This document shows positions 1-7,458 of a stretch of DNA of 11,387 nucleotides, piece after piece. The notes under the pieces are model-generated. The model saw only the letters and a program-made list of their open reading frames with translations, was not told the origin of the DNA and ran no database searches. This DNA comes from Leclercia sp. UBA7405 (lineage in GTDB: Bacteria > Pseudomonadota > Gammaproteobacteria > Enterobacterales > Enterobacteriaceae). The position numbers and the translations under genes were made by a program. The stretch's first letter is position 1; every line of letters begins with the position of its first letter. The stretch is from contig DKMV01000049.1 of the NCBI GenBank assembly GCA_002469605.1, positions 1-11,387 of the forward strand, written 5' to 3'.

Positions 1-444
1 GAGCAGGGGCGCGGTTTTGCGGTGGTTGCCGGCGAGGTGCGTAATCTCGCCAGCCGCAGCGCCAACGCCGCCAAAGAGATTAAGACGCTGATCGAAGAGT
101 CCGTCTCCCGGGTAGAGCAGGGGTCGGAGCTGGTGGATACCGCCGCCAGAACCATGACCGAGATCGTCACCTCGGTGACCCGGGTCAACGACATCATGGG
201 CGAAATCGCCTCGGCGTCCGATGAACAGCGTCGCGGCATTGAGCAGGTTGCTCAGGCCGTCAGCCAGATGGATCAGGTAACGCAGCAGAACGCCGCCCTC
301 GTAGAGGAGGCCGCCGCCGCTACCGACCAGTTAGCCAACCAGGCAGATCATCTGACCTCGCTGGTAGCAGTATTCAATGTGAAAGAGCAGCAAGAAACAG
401 TAACAGAAGTCGGGCGGCCGCAAGCCGTGCCAGTGGGATCCTGA
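1..444 (+). CDS. Methyl-accepting chemotaxis protein, C-terminal part (Tar/Tap-type, partial)
   Basis: This is the last 147 residues of a chemoreceptor whose 5' part lies outside the window. The first codons encode [20 protein letters not shown], the near-invariant stretch just after the hairpin tip that contacts CheA and CheW. A long amphipathic helix follows. It carries the second methylation region (ASDEQ, with the Glu codon at 223-225), where CheR and CheB add and remove methyl groups. The protein ends in a polar tail, PQAVPVGS. It lacks the C-terminal NWETF pentapeptide of Tar and Tsr that tethers CheR, as in low-abundance receptors such as Tap and Trg. Its position directly upstream of cheR is that of tap in E. 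coli. The ligand-binding domain is not in the window, so the ligand cannot be stated and no symbol is given. A 19-base gap separates it from cheR. Confidence 0.94.
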   Translation, partial: EQGRGFAVVAGEVRNLASRSANAAKEIKTLIEESVSRVEQGSELVDTAARTMTEIVTSVTRVNDIMGEIASASDEQRRGIEQVAQAVSQMDQVTQQNAALVEEAAAATDQLANQADHLTSLVAVFNVKEQQETVTEVGRPQAVPVGS

Positions 445-463
445 AAGTGATTAAGAAGGCGCT

Positions 464-1326
464 ATGACATCAACTCTGCCCCCAGGGCAATCGTCATTAT
501 TGTTACAGATGACACAGCGCCTCGCGCTGTCCGACGCGCATTTCCGTCGGATATGTCAATTAATCTACCAGCGCGCGGGGATCGTACTTGCGGATCACAA
601 GCGTGACATGGTCTACAACCGGCTGGTACGGCGGTTGCGAACCCTGGAGCTGGATGATTTTGGCCGCTATCTGGGCATGCTGGAAGCTAACCCGAACAGC
701 GCGGAATGGCAGGCGTTTATTAACTCCCTGACCACCAACCTGACCGCCTTTTTCCGCGAAGGACACCACTTCCCGGTACTGGCGGACCACGCCCGGCGTC
801 GCACGGGTGAGTACCGCGTCTGGAGCGCGGCGGCCTCAACCGGTGAAGAGCCTTATTCGCTGGCGATCACGCTGGCGGATACGCTCGGCACCGCCCCCGG
901 CCGCTGGAAAGTGTTCGCCAGCGATATTGATACCGAAGTGCTGCAAAAAGCACAAAGCGGCATCTACCGCCAGGACGAACTAAAAACCCTGTCGCCGCAG
1001 CAGCTACAGCGTTACTTCATGCGCGGCACCGGCCCGCATGAGGGGCTGGTGCGGGTGCGTCAGGAGCTGGCCAACAACGTAGAGTTTACCCAGCTCAACC
1101 TGCTGGATAAGCAGTACAGCGTGCCGGGCCCATTTGACGCTATTTTTTGCCGTAACGTAATGATCTATTTCGACAAAACGACGCAGCAGGAGATCCTGCG
1201 CCGCTTTGTGCCGCTGCTCAAACCAGACGGATTACTGTTTGCCGGTCATTCGGAGAATTTCAGCAACCTCGTGCGTGAGTTTAGCCTTCGTGGGCAGACG
1301 GTATATGCGCTGAGTAAGGATAAAGC

Positions 1327-1330
<4 letters not shown>
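464..1330 (+). CDS. cheR: CheR, chemotaxis protein methyltransferase
   Basis: CheR transfers methyl groups from S-adenosylmethionine to glutamates on chemoreceptors in the cytoplasm, which drives adaptation. It has 288 residues, against 286 in E. coli. A helical N-terminal domain (about 15-90) that docks on the receptor is followed by a SAM-binding Rossmann domain. The SAM loop [10 protein letters not shown] spans about 123-132. Residues known to matter in Salmonella CheR fall at identical numbers: Arg98, Asp154 (in FASDID), Arg230 and Tyr235 (in RNVMIYF). The ATG follows an AAGAAGG ribosome binding site at 453-459. The stop overlaps the cheB start in an ATGA, so the two are probably translationally coupled and present in related amounts. 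Confidence 0.98.
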
Positions 1331-2782
<1,452 letters not shown>

Positions 2783-2789
2783 GGACCGG

Positions 2790-3440
2790 ATGATGATGAT
2801 GCAATCGCAAATGAAACCTACGGATGAGCAATCGCCCGGGGACATTATCGCCCGCATCGGTAGCCTGACGCGCATGCTGCGCGACAGCCTGCGTGAGCTG
2901 GGCCTCGATCAGGCGATTGCCGAAGCGGCGGAAGCGATTCCCGATGCCCGCGATCGTCTTGATTATGTCGTGCAGATGACCGCCCAGGCGGCCGAGCGTG
3001 CGCTCAACAGCGTTGAAGCTTCTCAGCCGCACCAGGACGAGATGGAGAAGGGGGCGAAAGCCCTGACCAAACGCTGGGATGAGTGGTTCGAAAACCCGAT
3101 CGAGCTGTCTGACGCCCGCGAGCTGGTTACCGATACCCGTCAGTACCTGGGAGAGGTGCCCGGCCACACCAGCTTTACCAACGCCCAGCTGCTGGACATC
3201 ATGATGGCGCAGGATTTCCAGGACCTCACCGGTCAGGTTATCAAGCGCATGATGGATGTTATCCAGGAGATTGAGCGTCAGCTGCTGATGGTGCTGCTGG
3301 AGAACATGCCGGAGCCGGCCGCGCGTCCGAAGCGTGAAAACGAAAGTCTGCTGAACGGCCCGCAGCTCGACACCACCAAAGCCGGCGTGGTTGCCAGCCA
3401 GGATCAGGTAGACGACCTGCTGGACAGCTTAGGCTTCTGA
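2790..3440 (+). CDS. cheZ: CheZ, CheY-P phosphatase
   Basis: CheZ speeds dephosphorylation of CheY-P and so ends the tumble signal. It is a dimeric four-helix bundle, and the sequence is correspondingly helical with no membrane segment. The active-site motif [12 protein letters not shown] is present. Its Asp145 and Gln149 correspond to Asp143 and Gln147 of the 214-residue E. coli protein, the Gln being the residue inserted into the CheY active site. The C-terminal peptide [13 protein letters not shown] is the conserved CheY-P tether. The start is uncertain: four consecutive ATG codons at 2790-2801 allow 213 to 216 residues, and the third would match the E. coli length. The ribosome binding site is the GAGGA that overlaps the cheY stop. 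It is the last gene before a terminator. Confidence 0.97.
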   Translation: MMMMQSQMKPTDEQSPGDIIARIGSLTRMLRDSLRELGLDQAIAEAAEAIPDARDRLDYVVQMTAQAAERALNSVEASQPHQDEMEKGAKALTKRWDEWFENPIELSDARELVTDTRQYLGEVPGHTSFTNAQLLDIMMAQDFQDLTGQVIKRMMDVIQEIERQLLMVLLENMPEPAARPKRENESLLNGPQLDTTKAGVVASQDQVDDLLDSLGF

Positions 3441-3448
3441 TGGACCCC

Positions 3449-3480
3449 GCTCCGGTTTCGGCAACGGAACCGGAGCTTTT
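3449..3480 (+). terminator. Intrinsic terminator of the che operon
   Basis: A 12-base-pair stem (3449-3460 with 3465-3476, one G-T wobble) with a GCAA tetraloop is followed by TTTT. It begins 8 bases after the cheZ stop and separates the che operon from flhBAE. The T tract is short, so some read-through is possible. Confidence 0.8.
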
Positions 3481-3585
3481 ACGCCTATATCGTAAAAACC
3501 TGCCCTTTTTGTACGTTACTCTGCCCATTAGCTTTGCAGGCGGCTGGCATGATATTGCCAAACCTCCACCTGCGGGATCCTTGCC
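3477..3585 (+). promoter_or_regulatory. flhB upstream control region with possible FlhDC box
   Basis: This gap should hold the class 2 flagellar promoter of flhBAE, which in E. coli and Salmonella is activated by FlhDC. Two elements can be seen. One is a perfect inverted repeat, TTTTACG (3477-3483) and CGTAAAA (3491-3497), around a 7-base spacer. The other is a FlhDC-like half-site pair, TACGC-N2-ATATCG near 3480-3492 and CCCTTTTT-N2-ACGTT at 3503-3517. The second half matches the known consensus better than the first. No convincing -10 hexamer stands out; GATATT at 3551-3556 and TAGCTT at 3529-3534 are weak candidates. The exact site is inference. Confidence 0.35.
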
Positions 3586-4734
3586 GTGGCAGAAGATAGC
3601 GACGACAAAACAGAAGCCCCCACACCCCACCGACTTGATAAAGCGCGTGAGGAAGGGCAAATACCCCGATCCAGAGAACTCACCTCCCTGCTGATTTTGC
3701 TGGTAGGGGTGTGCATTATCTGGTTTGGCGGCGAATCCCTTGCCCGCAGGCTGGCAGGGATGCTCTCGGCCGGGCTGCGCTTTGACCACAGCATGGTCAA
3801 CGACCCTAACCTGATCCTGAGCCAGATAATCATGCTGATCAAAGGCGCGATGGTGGCGCTGCTGCCGCTGATTACCGGCGTGGTGCTGGTGGCGCTGATC
3901 TCGCCGGTGATGCTGGGCGGCCTGGTCTTTAGCGGCAAAGCGATCCAGCCCAAATTCTCCAAACTCAACCCGCTGCCGGGGATTGCCCGCATGTTCTCGG
4001 CCCAGACCGGCGCAGAGCTGCTGAAGGCGATCCTGAAAGCCACCCTGATGGGCAGCGCAGCGGGGTTTTACCTCTGGCACCACTGGCCGGATATGATGCG
4101 CCTGATCAGCGAGTCGCCGGTTGCCGCCATGGGCAGCGCTCTCAACCTGGTGGGGCTCTGCGCCCTGCTGGTGGTGCTGTCGATTATTCCGATGGTGGGC
4201 TTTGACGTTATCTTCCAGATCTACAGCCACATTAAAAAGCTGCGCATGTCCCGCCAGGATCTGCGCGACGAATTTAAGCAGATGGAAGGCGACCCCCACG
4301 TAAAAGGGCGTATCCGCCAGATGCAGCGTGCCGCCGCTCGCCGCCGCATGATGGAAGATGTGCCGAAAGCCGACGTGATCGTCACCAACCCGACCCACTA
4401 CTCCGTTGCGTTGCAGTATGACGAGAACAAAATGAGCGCCCCAAAAGTGGTGGCCAAAGGGGCAGGGCTGATTGCCCTGCGTATCCGTGAGATTGGCAAT
4501 GAACATCGCGTGCCGATGCTGGAGGCGCCGCCGCTGGCGCGTGCCCTCTATCGACACGCTGAGATCGGACAGCAGATCCCGGGCCAGCTGTACGCCGCCG
4601 TGGCGGAAGTGCTGGCGTGGGTATGGCAGCTGAAGCGCTGGCGTCTTGCCGGCGGGCAGCGACCTGTTAAACCTGAGAATCTACCGGTGCCTGAAGCGCT
4701 GGACTTTATGAACGAGAAGGACACTGATGGCTAA
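3586..4734 (+). CDS. flhB: FlhB, flagellar export gate / substrate-specificity switch protein
   Basis: FlhB is an inner-membrane component of the flagellar type III export gate. It switches export from rod/hook to filament substrates once the hook is complete. It has 382 residues, as in E. coli. A charged N-terminus (KTEAPTPHRLDKAREEGQIP) precedes four membrane segments at about 34-53, 83-112, 144-168 and 185-214, and then a cytoplasmic domain. The self-cleavage motif NPTH is intact, with Asn268-Pro269 matching Asn269-Pro270 of Salmonella, which has one extra N-terminal residue. The start is a GTG with only a modest GGGA site at 3574-3577, which fits the family N-terminus and may keep expression low. 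The gene overlaps flhA by 8 bases. Confidence 0.97.
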   Translation: MAEDSDDKTEAPTPHRLDKAREEGQIPRSRELTSLLILLVGVCIIWFGGESLARRLAGMLSAGLRFDHSMVNDPNLILSQIIMLIKGAMVALLPLITGVVLVALISPVMLGGLVFSGKAIQPKFSKLNPLPGIARMFSAQTGAELLKAILKATLMGSAAGFYLWHHWPDMMRLISESPVAAMGSALNLVGLCALLVVLSIIPMVGFDVIFQIYSHIKKLRMSRQDLRDEFKQMEGDPHVKGRIRQMQRAAARRRMMEDVPKADVIVTNPTHYSVALQYDENKMSAPKVVAKGAGLIALRIREIGNEHRVPMLEAPPLARALYRHAEIGQQIPGQLYAAVAEVLAWVWQLKRWRLAGGQRPVKPENLPVPEALDFMNEKDTDG

Positions 4735-6805
4735 TCTGGTGGCAATGTTGCGCCTCCCCGGCAACCTGAAATCGACCCAATGGCAGATCCTCGCCGGGCC
4801 GATCCTCATCCTGCTAATTCTGTCGATGATGGTACTGCCGCTGCCGGCATTTATCCTCGACCTGCTTTTTACCTTTAACATTGCGCTGTCGATCATGGTG
4901 CTGCTGGTGGCGATGTTCACCCAGCGCACCCTGGAGTTTGCGGCCTTCCCGACCATTCTGCTGTTTACCACCCTGTTGCGCCTGGCGCTCAACGTGGCCT
5001 CTACCCGTATTATCCTGATGGAGGGCCATACGGGGGCAGCGGCGGCGGGTAAAGTGGTTGAAGCCTTCGGCCACTTCCTGGTGGGCGGCAACTTCGCCAT
5101 CGGCATCGTGGTGTTCGTTATTCTCGTCATCATCAACTTTATGGTTATCACCAAGGGTGCCGGACGTATCGCCGAAGTGGGCGCGCGCTTCGTGCTGGAC
5201 GGGATGCCGGGCAAACAGATGGCGATCGACGCCGACCTGAACGCCGGGCTGATTGCCGAAGATGAAGCGAAAAAGCGGCGTTCCGAGGTGACCCAGGAGG
5301 CGGACTTCTACGGCTCGATGGACGGTGCGAGTAAGTTCGTTCGCGGCGACGCCATCGCCGGTATTCTGATCATGGTGATCAACGTGGTGGGTGGCCTGCT
5401 GGTAGGGGTGCTGCAACACGGGATGGACATGGGCCATGCGGCAGAAAGCTACACCCTGCTGACCATCGGTGACGGCCTGGTGGCGCAGATCCCGGCGCTG
5501 GTGATCTCCACCGCCGCGGGCGTTATCGTGACCCGCGTCGGCACCGATCAGGACGTCGGCGAGCAGATGGTCACCCAGCTGTTTAAAAACCCGAGCGTGC
5601 TGATGCTGGCGGCAGGGGTGCTTGGCCTGCTGGGGCTGGTGCCCGGCATGCCGAACCTGGTATTCCTGCTGTTTACCGGGGCGCTGCTGGGGCTGGCGTG
5701 GTGGCTGCGCGGACGCGAAGCCAAACCGAAGGCCGAGCCTGCGCCGGTGAAGATGCCGGAAAACACCCAGGCGGTGGAAGCCACCTGGAATGACGTGCAG
5801 CTGGAGGACTCCCTGGGAATGGAGGTGGGCTACCGCCTGATCCCGATGGTGGATTTCCAGCAGGATGGCGAGCTATTAGGGCGTATCCGCAGTATCCGTA
5901 AAAAATTCGCCCAGGATATGGGCTTCCTGCCGCCGGTGGTGCACATTCGCGACAATATGGATCTGCCTCCCGCCCGCTACCGCATCCTGATGAAAGGGGT
6001 GGAGATTGGCAGCGGCGACGCCTATCCAGGACGCTGGCTGGCGATTAACCCGGGTACGGCGGCGGGGACGCTGCCGGGCGAGCAGACTATCGACCCGGCC
6101 TTTGGCCTGGCGGCCATCTGGATCGAAAGCGCCCTCAAAGAGCAGGCGCAGATCCAGGGTTATACGGTGGTGGAGGCCAGTACCGTAGTCGCCACCCACC
6201 TTAACCACCTGATCGGCCAGTTCTCGGCGGAGCTGTTCGGCCGCCAGGAGGCGCAGCAGCTGCTTGACCGCGTCACCCAGGAGATGCCGAAGCTGACGGA
6301 AGATCTGGTCCCGGGCGTGGTTACCCTGACCACCCTGCACAAAGTGCTGCAAAATCTGCTCGATGAGAAGGTACCAATCCGCGACATGCGCACTATTCTG
6401 GAGACCCTGGCCGAGCATGCGCCGCTTCAGAGCGATCCTCACGAGCTGACGGCGGTGGTGCGCGTGGCGCTGGGCCGGGCGATTACCCAGCAGTGGTTCC
6501 CGGGCAACGGCGAAGTGCAGGTTATCGGCCTCGATACCCCGCTTGAGCGTCTGCTGCTGCAGGCACTGCAGGGCGGCGGCGGGCTGGAGCCTGGGCTGGC
6601 GGATCGCCTGCTGGCCCAGACTCAGGAGGCGCTACAGCGTCAGGAGATGCTGGGGGCACCGCCGGTGCTGCTGGTGAACCACGCCCTGCGTCCGCTGCTC
6701 TCGCGCTTCCTGCGCCGCAGCCTGTCGCAGCTGGTGGTGCTGTCCAATCTGGAGCTGTCGGATAACCGTCATATCCGCATGACCGCCACCATCGGAGGTC
6801 AGTAA
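4727..6805 (+). CDS. flhA: FlhA, flagellar export gate protein
   Basis: FlhA is the large export gate subunit. A nonameric ring of it under the flagellar basal body docks substrate-chaperone complexes and couples export to proton flow. It has 692 residues, the usual length. The N-terminal half (to about residue 330) is membrane-embedded with about eight segments and contains the highly conserved cytoplasmic loop with GMPGKQMAIDADLNAG and Asp208 in FVRGDAIAG. The Asp208 position is essential in Salmonella. A linker of about 30 residues rich in Lys, Pro and Glu leads to the soluble C-terminal domain (about 360-692), which holds DNMDLPPARYRI and ends HIRMTATIGGQ. The start lies inside the flhB 3' end and the stop shares one base with the flhE start, so the three genes form a tightly coupled operon. 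Confidence 0.98.
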   Translation: MANLVAMLRLPGNLKSTQWQILAGPILILLILSMMVLPLPAFILDLLFTFNIALSIMVLLVAMFTQRTLEFAAFPTILLFTTLLRLALNVASTRIILMEGHTGAAAAGKVVEAFGHFLVGGNFAIGIVVFVILVIINFMVITKGAGRIAEVGARFVLDGMPGKQMAIDADLNAGLIAEDEAKKRRSEVTQEADFYGSMDGASKFVRGDAIAGILIMVINVVGGLLVGVLQHGMDMGHAAESYTLLTIGDGLVAQIPALVISTAAGVIVTRVGTDQDVGEQMVTQLFKNPSVLMLAAGVLGLLGLVPGMPNLVFLLFTGALLGLAWWLRGREAKPKAEPAPVKMPENTQAVEATWNDVQLEDSLGMEVGYRLIPMVDFQQDGELLGRIRSIRKKFAQDMGFLPPVVHIRDNMDLPPARYRILMKGVEIGSGDAYPGRWLAINPGTAAGTLPGEQTIDPAFGLAAIWIESALKEQAQIQGYTVVEASTVVATHLNHLIGQFSAELFGRQEAQQLLDRVTQEMPKLTEDLVPGVVTLTTLHKVLQNLLDEKVPIRDMRTILETLAEHAPLQSDPHELTAVVRVALGRAITQQWFPGNGEVQVIGLDTPLERLLLQALQGGGGLEPGLADRLLAQTQEALQRQEMLGAPPVLLVNHALRPLLSRFLRRSLSQLVVLSNLELSDNRHIRMTATIGGQ

Positions 6806-7197
6806 TGCGTAAATTACTCTGGCTACTGGCCCTGCCGCTGATGGCGCAGGCGGCGGGTGAGGGGAGCTGGCAGGCCAGCAGTATTGGCCTGACCCTCAAT
6901 CACCGGGGCGTGGCGGCCTCCTCACGACCGCTGGCCGCCAGCCAGCCGGTCTCCGGGCTGATGACCCTGGTAGCCTGGCGCTATGAGCTTAACGGCCCGA
7001 TCCCCGCCGGGCTGCGGGTGCGTCTCTGCTCCCAGTCGCGCTGTACCGAGCTTGATGGGCAGAGCGGCACCACCTACGCCTTCAGTAACGTGCCCGCCGT
7101 GGAACCCCTGCGCTTTATCTGGGAAGTCCCGGGCGGCGGACGGCTGATCCCGGCGCTGAAAATCCAGCGCAATGAAGTGATTGTGAACTACCGCTAA
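6805..7197 (+). CDS. flhE: FlhE, periplasmic flagellar accessory protein
   Basis: FlhE is a small periplasmic protein of enteric flagellar systems. Loss in Salmonella and E. coli affects swarming and has been linked to proton leakage through the export gate. It has 130 residues, as in E. coli. A typical signal peptide (MRKLLWLLALPLMAQA) with a likely cleavage after Ala16 precedes AGEGSWQAS. Two cysteines, Cys75 and Cys80 in RLCSQSRC, may form a disulfide. The conserved C-terminal half includes WEVPGGGRLIPALK and ends EVIVNYR. The start codon follows a good GGAGG site (6794-6798) and the flhA stop in a TAATG overlap. In E. coli its downstream neighbour is argS; here two further genes intervene. 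Confidence 0.96.
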   Translation: MRKLLWLLALPLMAQAAGEGSWQASSIGLTLNHRGVAASSRPLAASQPVSGLMTLVAWRYELNGPIPAGLRVRLCSQSRCTELDGQSGTTYAFSNVPAVEPLRFIWEVPGGGRLIPALKIQRNEVIVNYR

Positions 7198-7211
7198 CTG
7201 CCCACCTTTTC

Positions 7212-7241
7212 GCCGGCCATCAGGCTTTTATGATGGCTGGC
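7212..7241. other. Inverted repeat after flhE, not a clear terminator
   Basis: Arms of 11 bases (7212-7222 and 7231-7241, one G-T wobble) surround an 8-base loop. The stem starts 14 bases after the flhE stop, but no T run follows on either strand (the downstream bases are TCGCAAAATTG). It may stabilise the 3' end of the flhBAE message or terminate weakly. Confidence 0.5.
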
Positions 7242-7262
7242 TCGCAAAATTGACCCCGCCTT

Positions 7263-7291
7263 TTGATGCAAAAGAAACACTGTTTTATAAA
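7263..7291 (+). promoter_or_regulatory. Predicted sigma-70 promoter of the transporter/GH105 operon
   Basis: TTGATG (7263-7268, four of six matches to the -35 consensus) and TATAAA (7286-7291, five of six to the -10) are separated by exactly 17 bases. Transcription would begin near 7298, leaving a leader of about 160 bases before the transporter ATG. The surrounding gap is AT-rich relative to the genes. The start point is inferred. Confidence 0.6.
7271..7290 (+). promoter_or_regulatory. Candidate KdgR operator
   Basis: The segment contains GAAACA (7274-7279) followed by TGTTTTAT (7281-7288), with an A-rich left flank. It fits the GAAA-N6-TTT(C/T)AT pattern of KdgR boxes, bound by the IclR-type repressor of pectin and KDG catabolism in enterobacteria. 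It covers the spacer and -10 of the predicted promoter, as expected for repression. The downstream genes fit the KdgR regulon. The consensus is recalled, not computed. Confidence 0.5.
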
Positions 7292-7297
7292 TCAGTG
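7278..7297. promoter_or_regulatory. 20-base near-perfect palindrome over the -10 region
   Basis: CACTGTTTTATAAATCAGTG reads the same on both strands at 18 of 20 positions; only the T/T pair at 7283 and 7292 breaks the symmetry. It overlaps the right half of the KdgR-like box and the -10 hexamer and ends at the expected transcription start. This is typical of an operator for a dimeric repressor, which I cannot name. Confidence 0.45.
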
Positions 7298-7387
7298 ACA
7301 CGCGTTGTGAATCTCTTTGCATTTTTGCCAGAGCCTTAACGCTGGTGGCAGAAACAGAAAGGTTTCCCCTGCGGGATGCTTTTACTG

Positions 7388-7452
7388 TAGCCCTGTATAA
7401 ACTCCCGTTTCAGGTGTGGTTGTCAGGGAGTCTCCCAAAACTTACAGGGCTG
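7388..7452 (+). promoter_or_regulatory. Leader RNA structure masking the transporter ribosome binding site
   Basis: AGCCCTGT (7389-7396) is a perfect complement of ACAGGGCT (7444-7451). With flanking A-T and G-T pairs the stem reaches 10 base pairs (7388-7397 with 7443-7452). The right arm contains the AGGG ribosome binding site (7446-7449) of the ATG at 7459. Inside lies a second stem, ACTCCC (7401-7406) with GGGAGT (7426-7431), and GGGAG can instead pair with CTCCC at 7432-7436. The pairing is seen directly; any role in translational control is inference. Confidence 0.4.
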
Positions 7453-7458
7453 ACGGCA

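Noticed and set aside
3440..3694. Small + strand frame between cheZ and flhB
   Set aside because: It contains the che terminator and runs into flhB in another frame. It has no good ribosome binding site of its own.
3259..4557. Long open frame on the - strand (432 codons) opposite cheZ and flhB
   Set aside because: It is rich in His, Gln and Arg in the manner of antisense shadows of GC-rich genes, has no recognisable domain, and runs opposite two well-identified genes and a terminator.
7306..7321. CRP-like sequence TGTGAATCTCTTTGCA
   Set aside because: Only the left half matches the CRP consensus, and it lies downstream of the predicted transcription start, where activation is not expected.
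7351..7366. GAAAC-N6-GTTTC inverted repeat as a second KdgR box
   Set aside because: The spacing between GAAA and TTTC is 8, not 6, and the flanks are GC-rich, so it fits the KdgR pattern poorly. It could be a small hairpin.
7396..7401. TATAAA as a second -10 element nearer the transporter
   Set aside because: No -35-like hexamer lies 16-18 bases upstream and the TG lacks the spacing of an extended -10.
7345..7458. In-frame GTG at 7345 that would add 38 residues to the transporter
   Set aside because: There is no ribosome binding site before it, the extra residues do not look like a family N-terminus, and the ATG at 7459 places the conserved YGSGDF at the usual distance.
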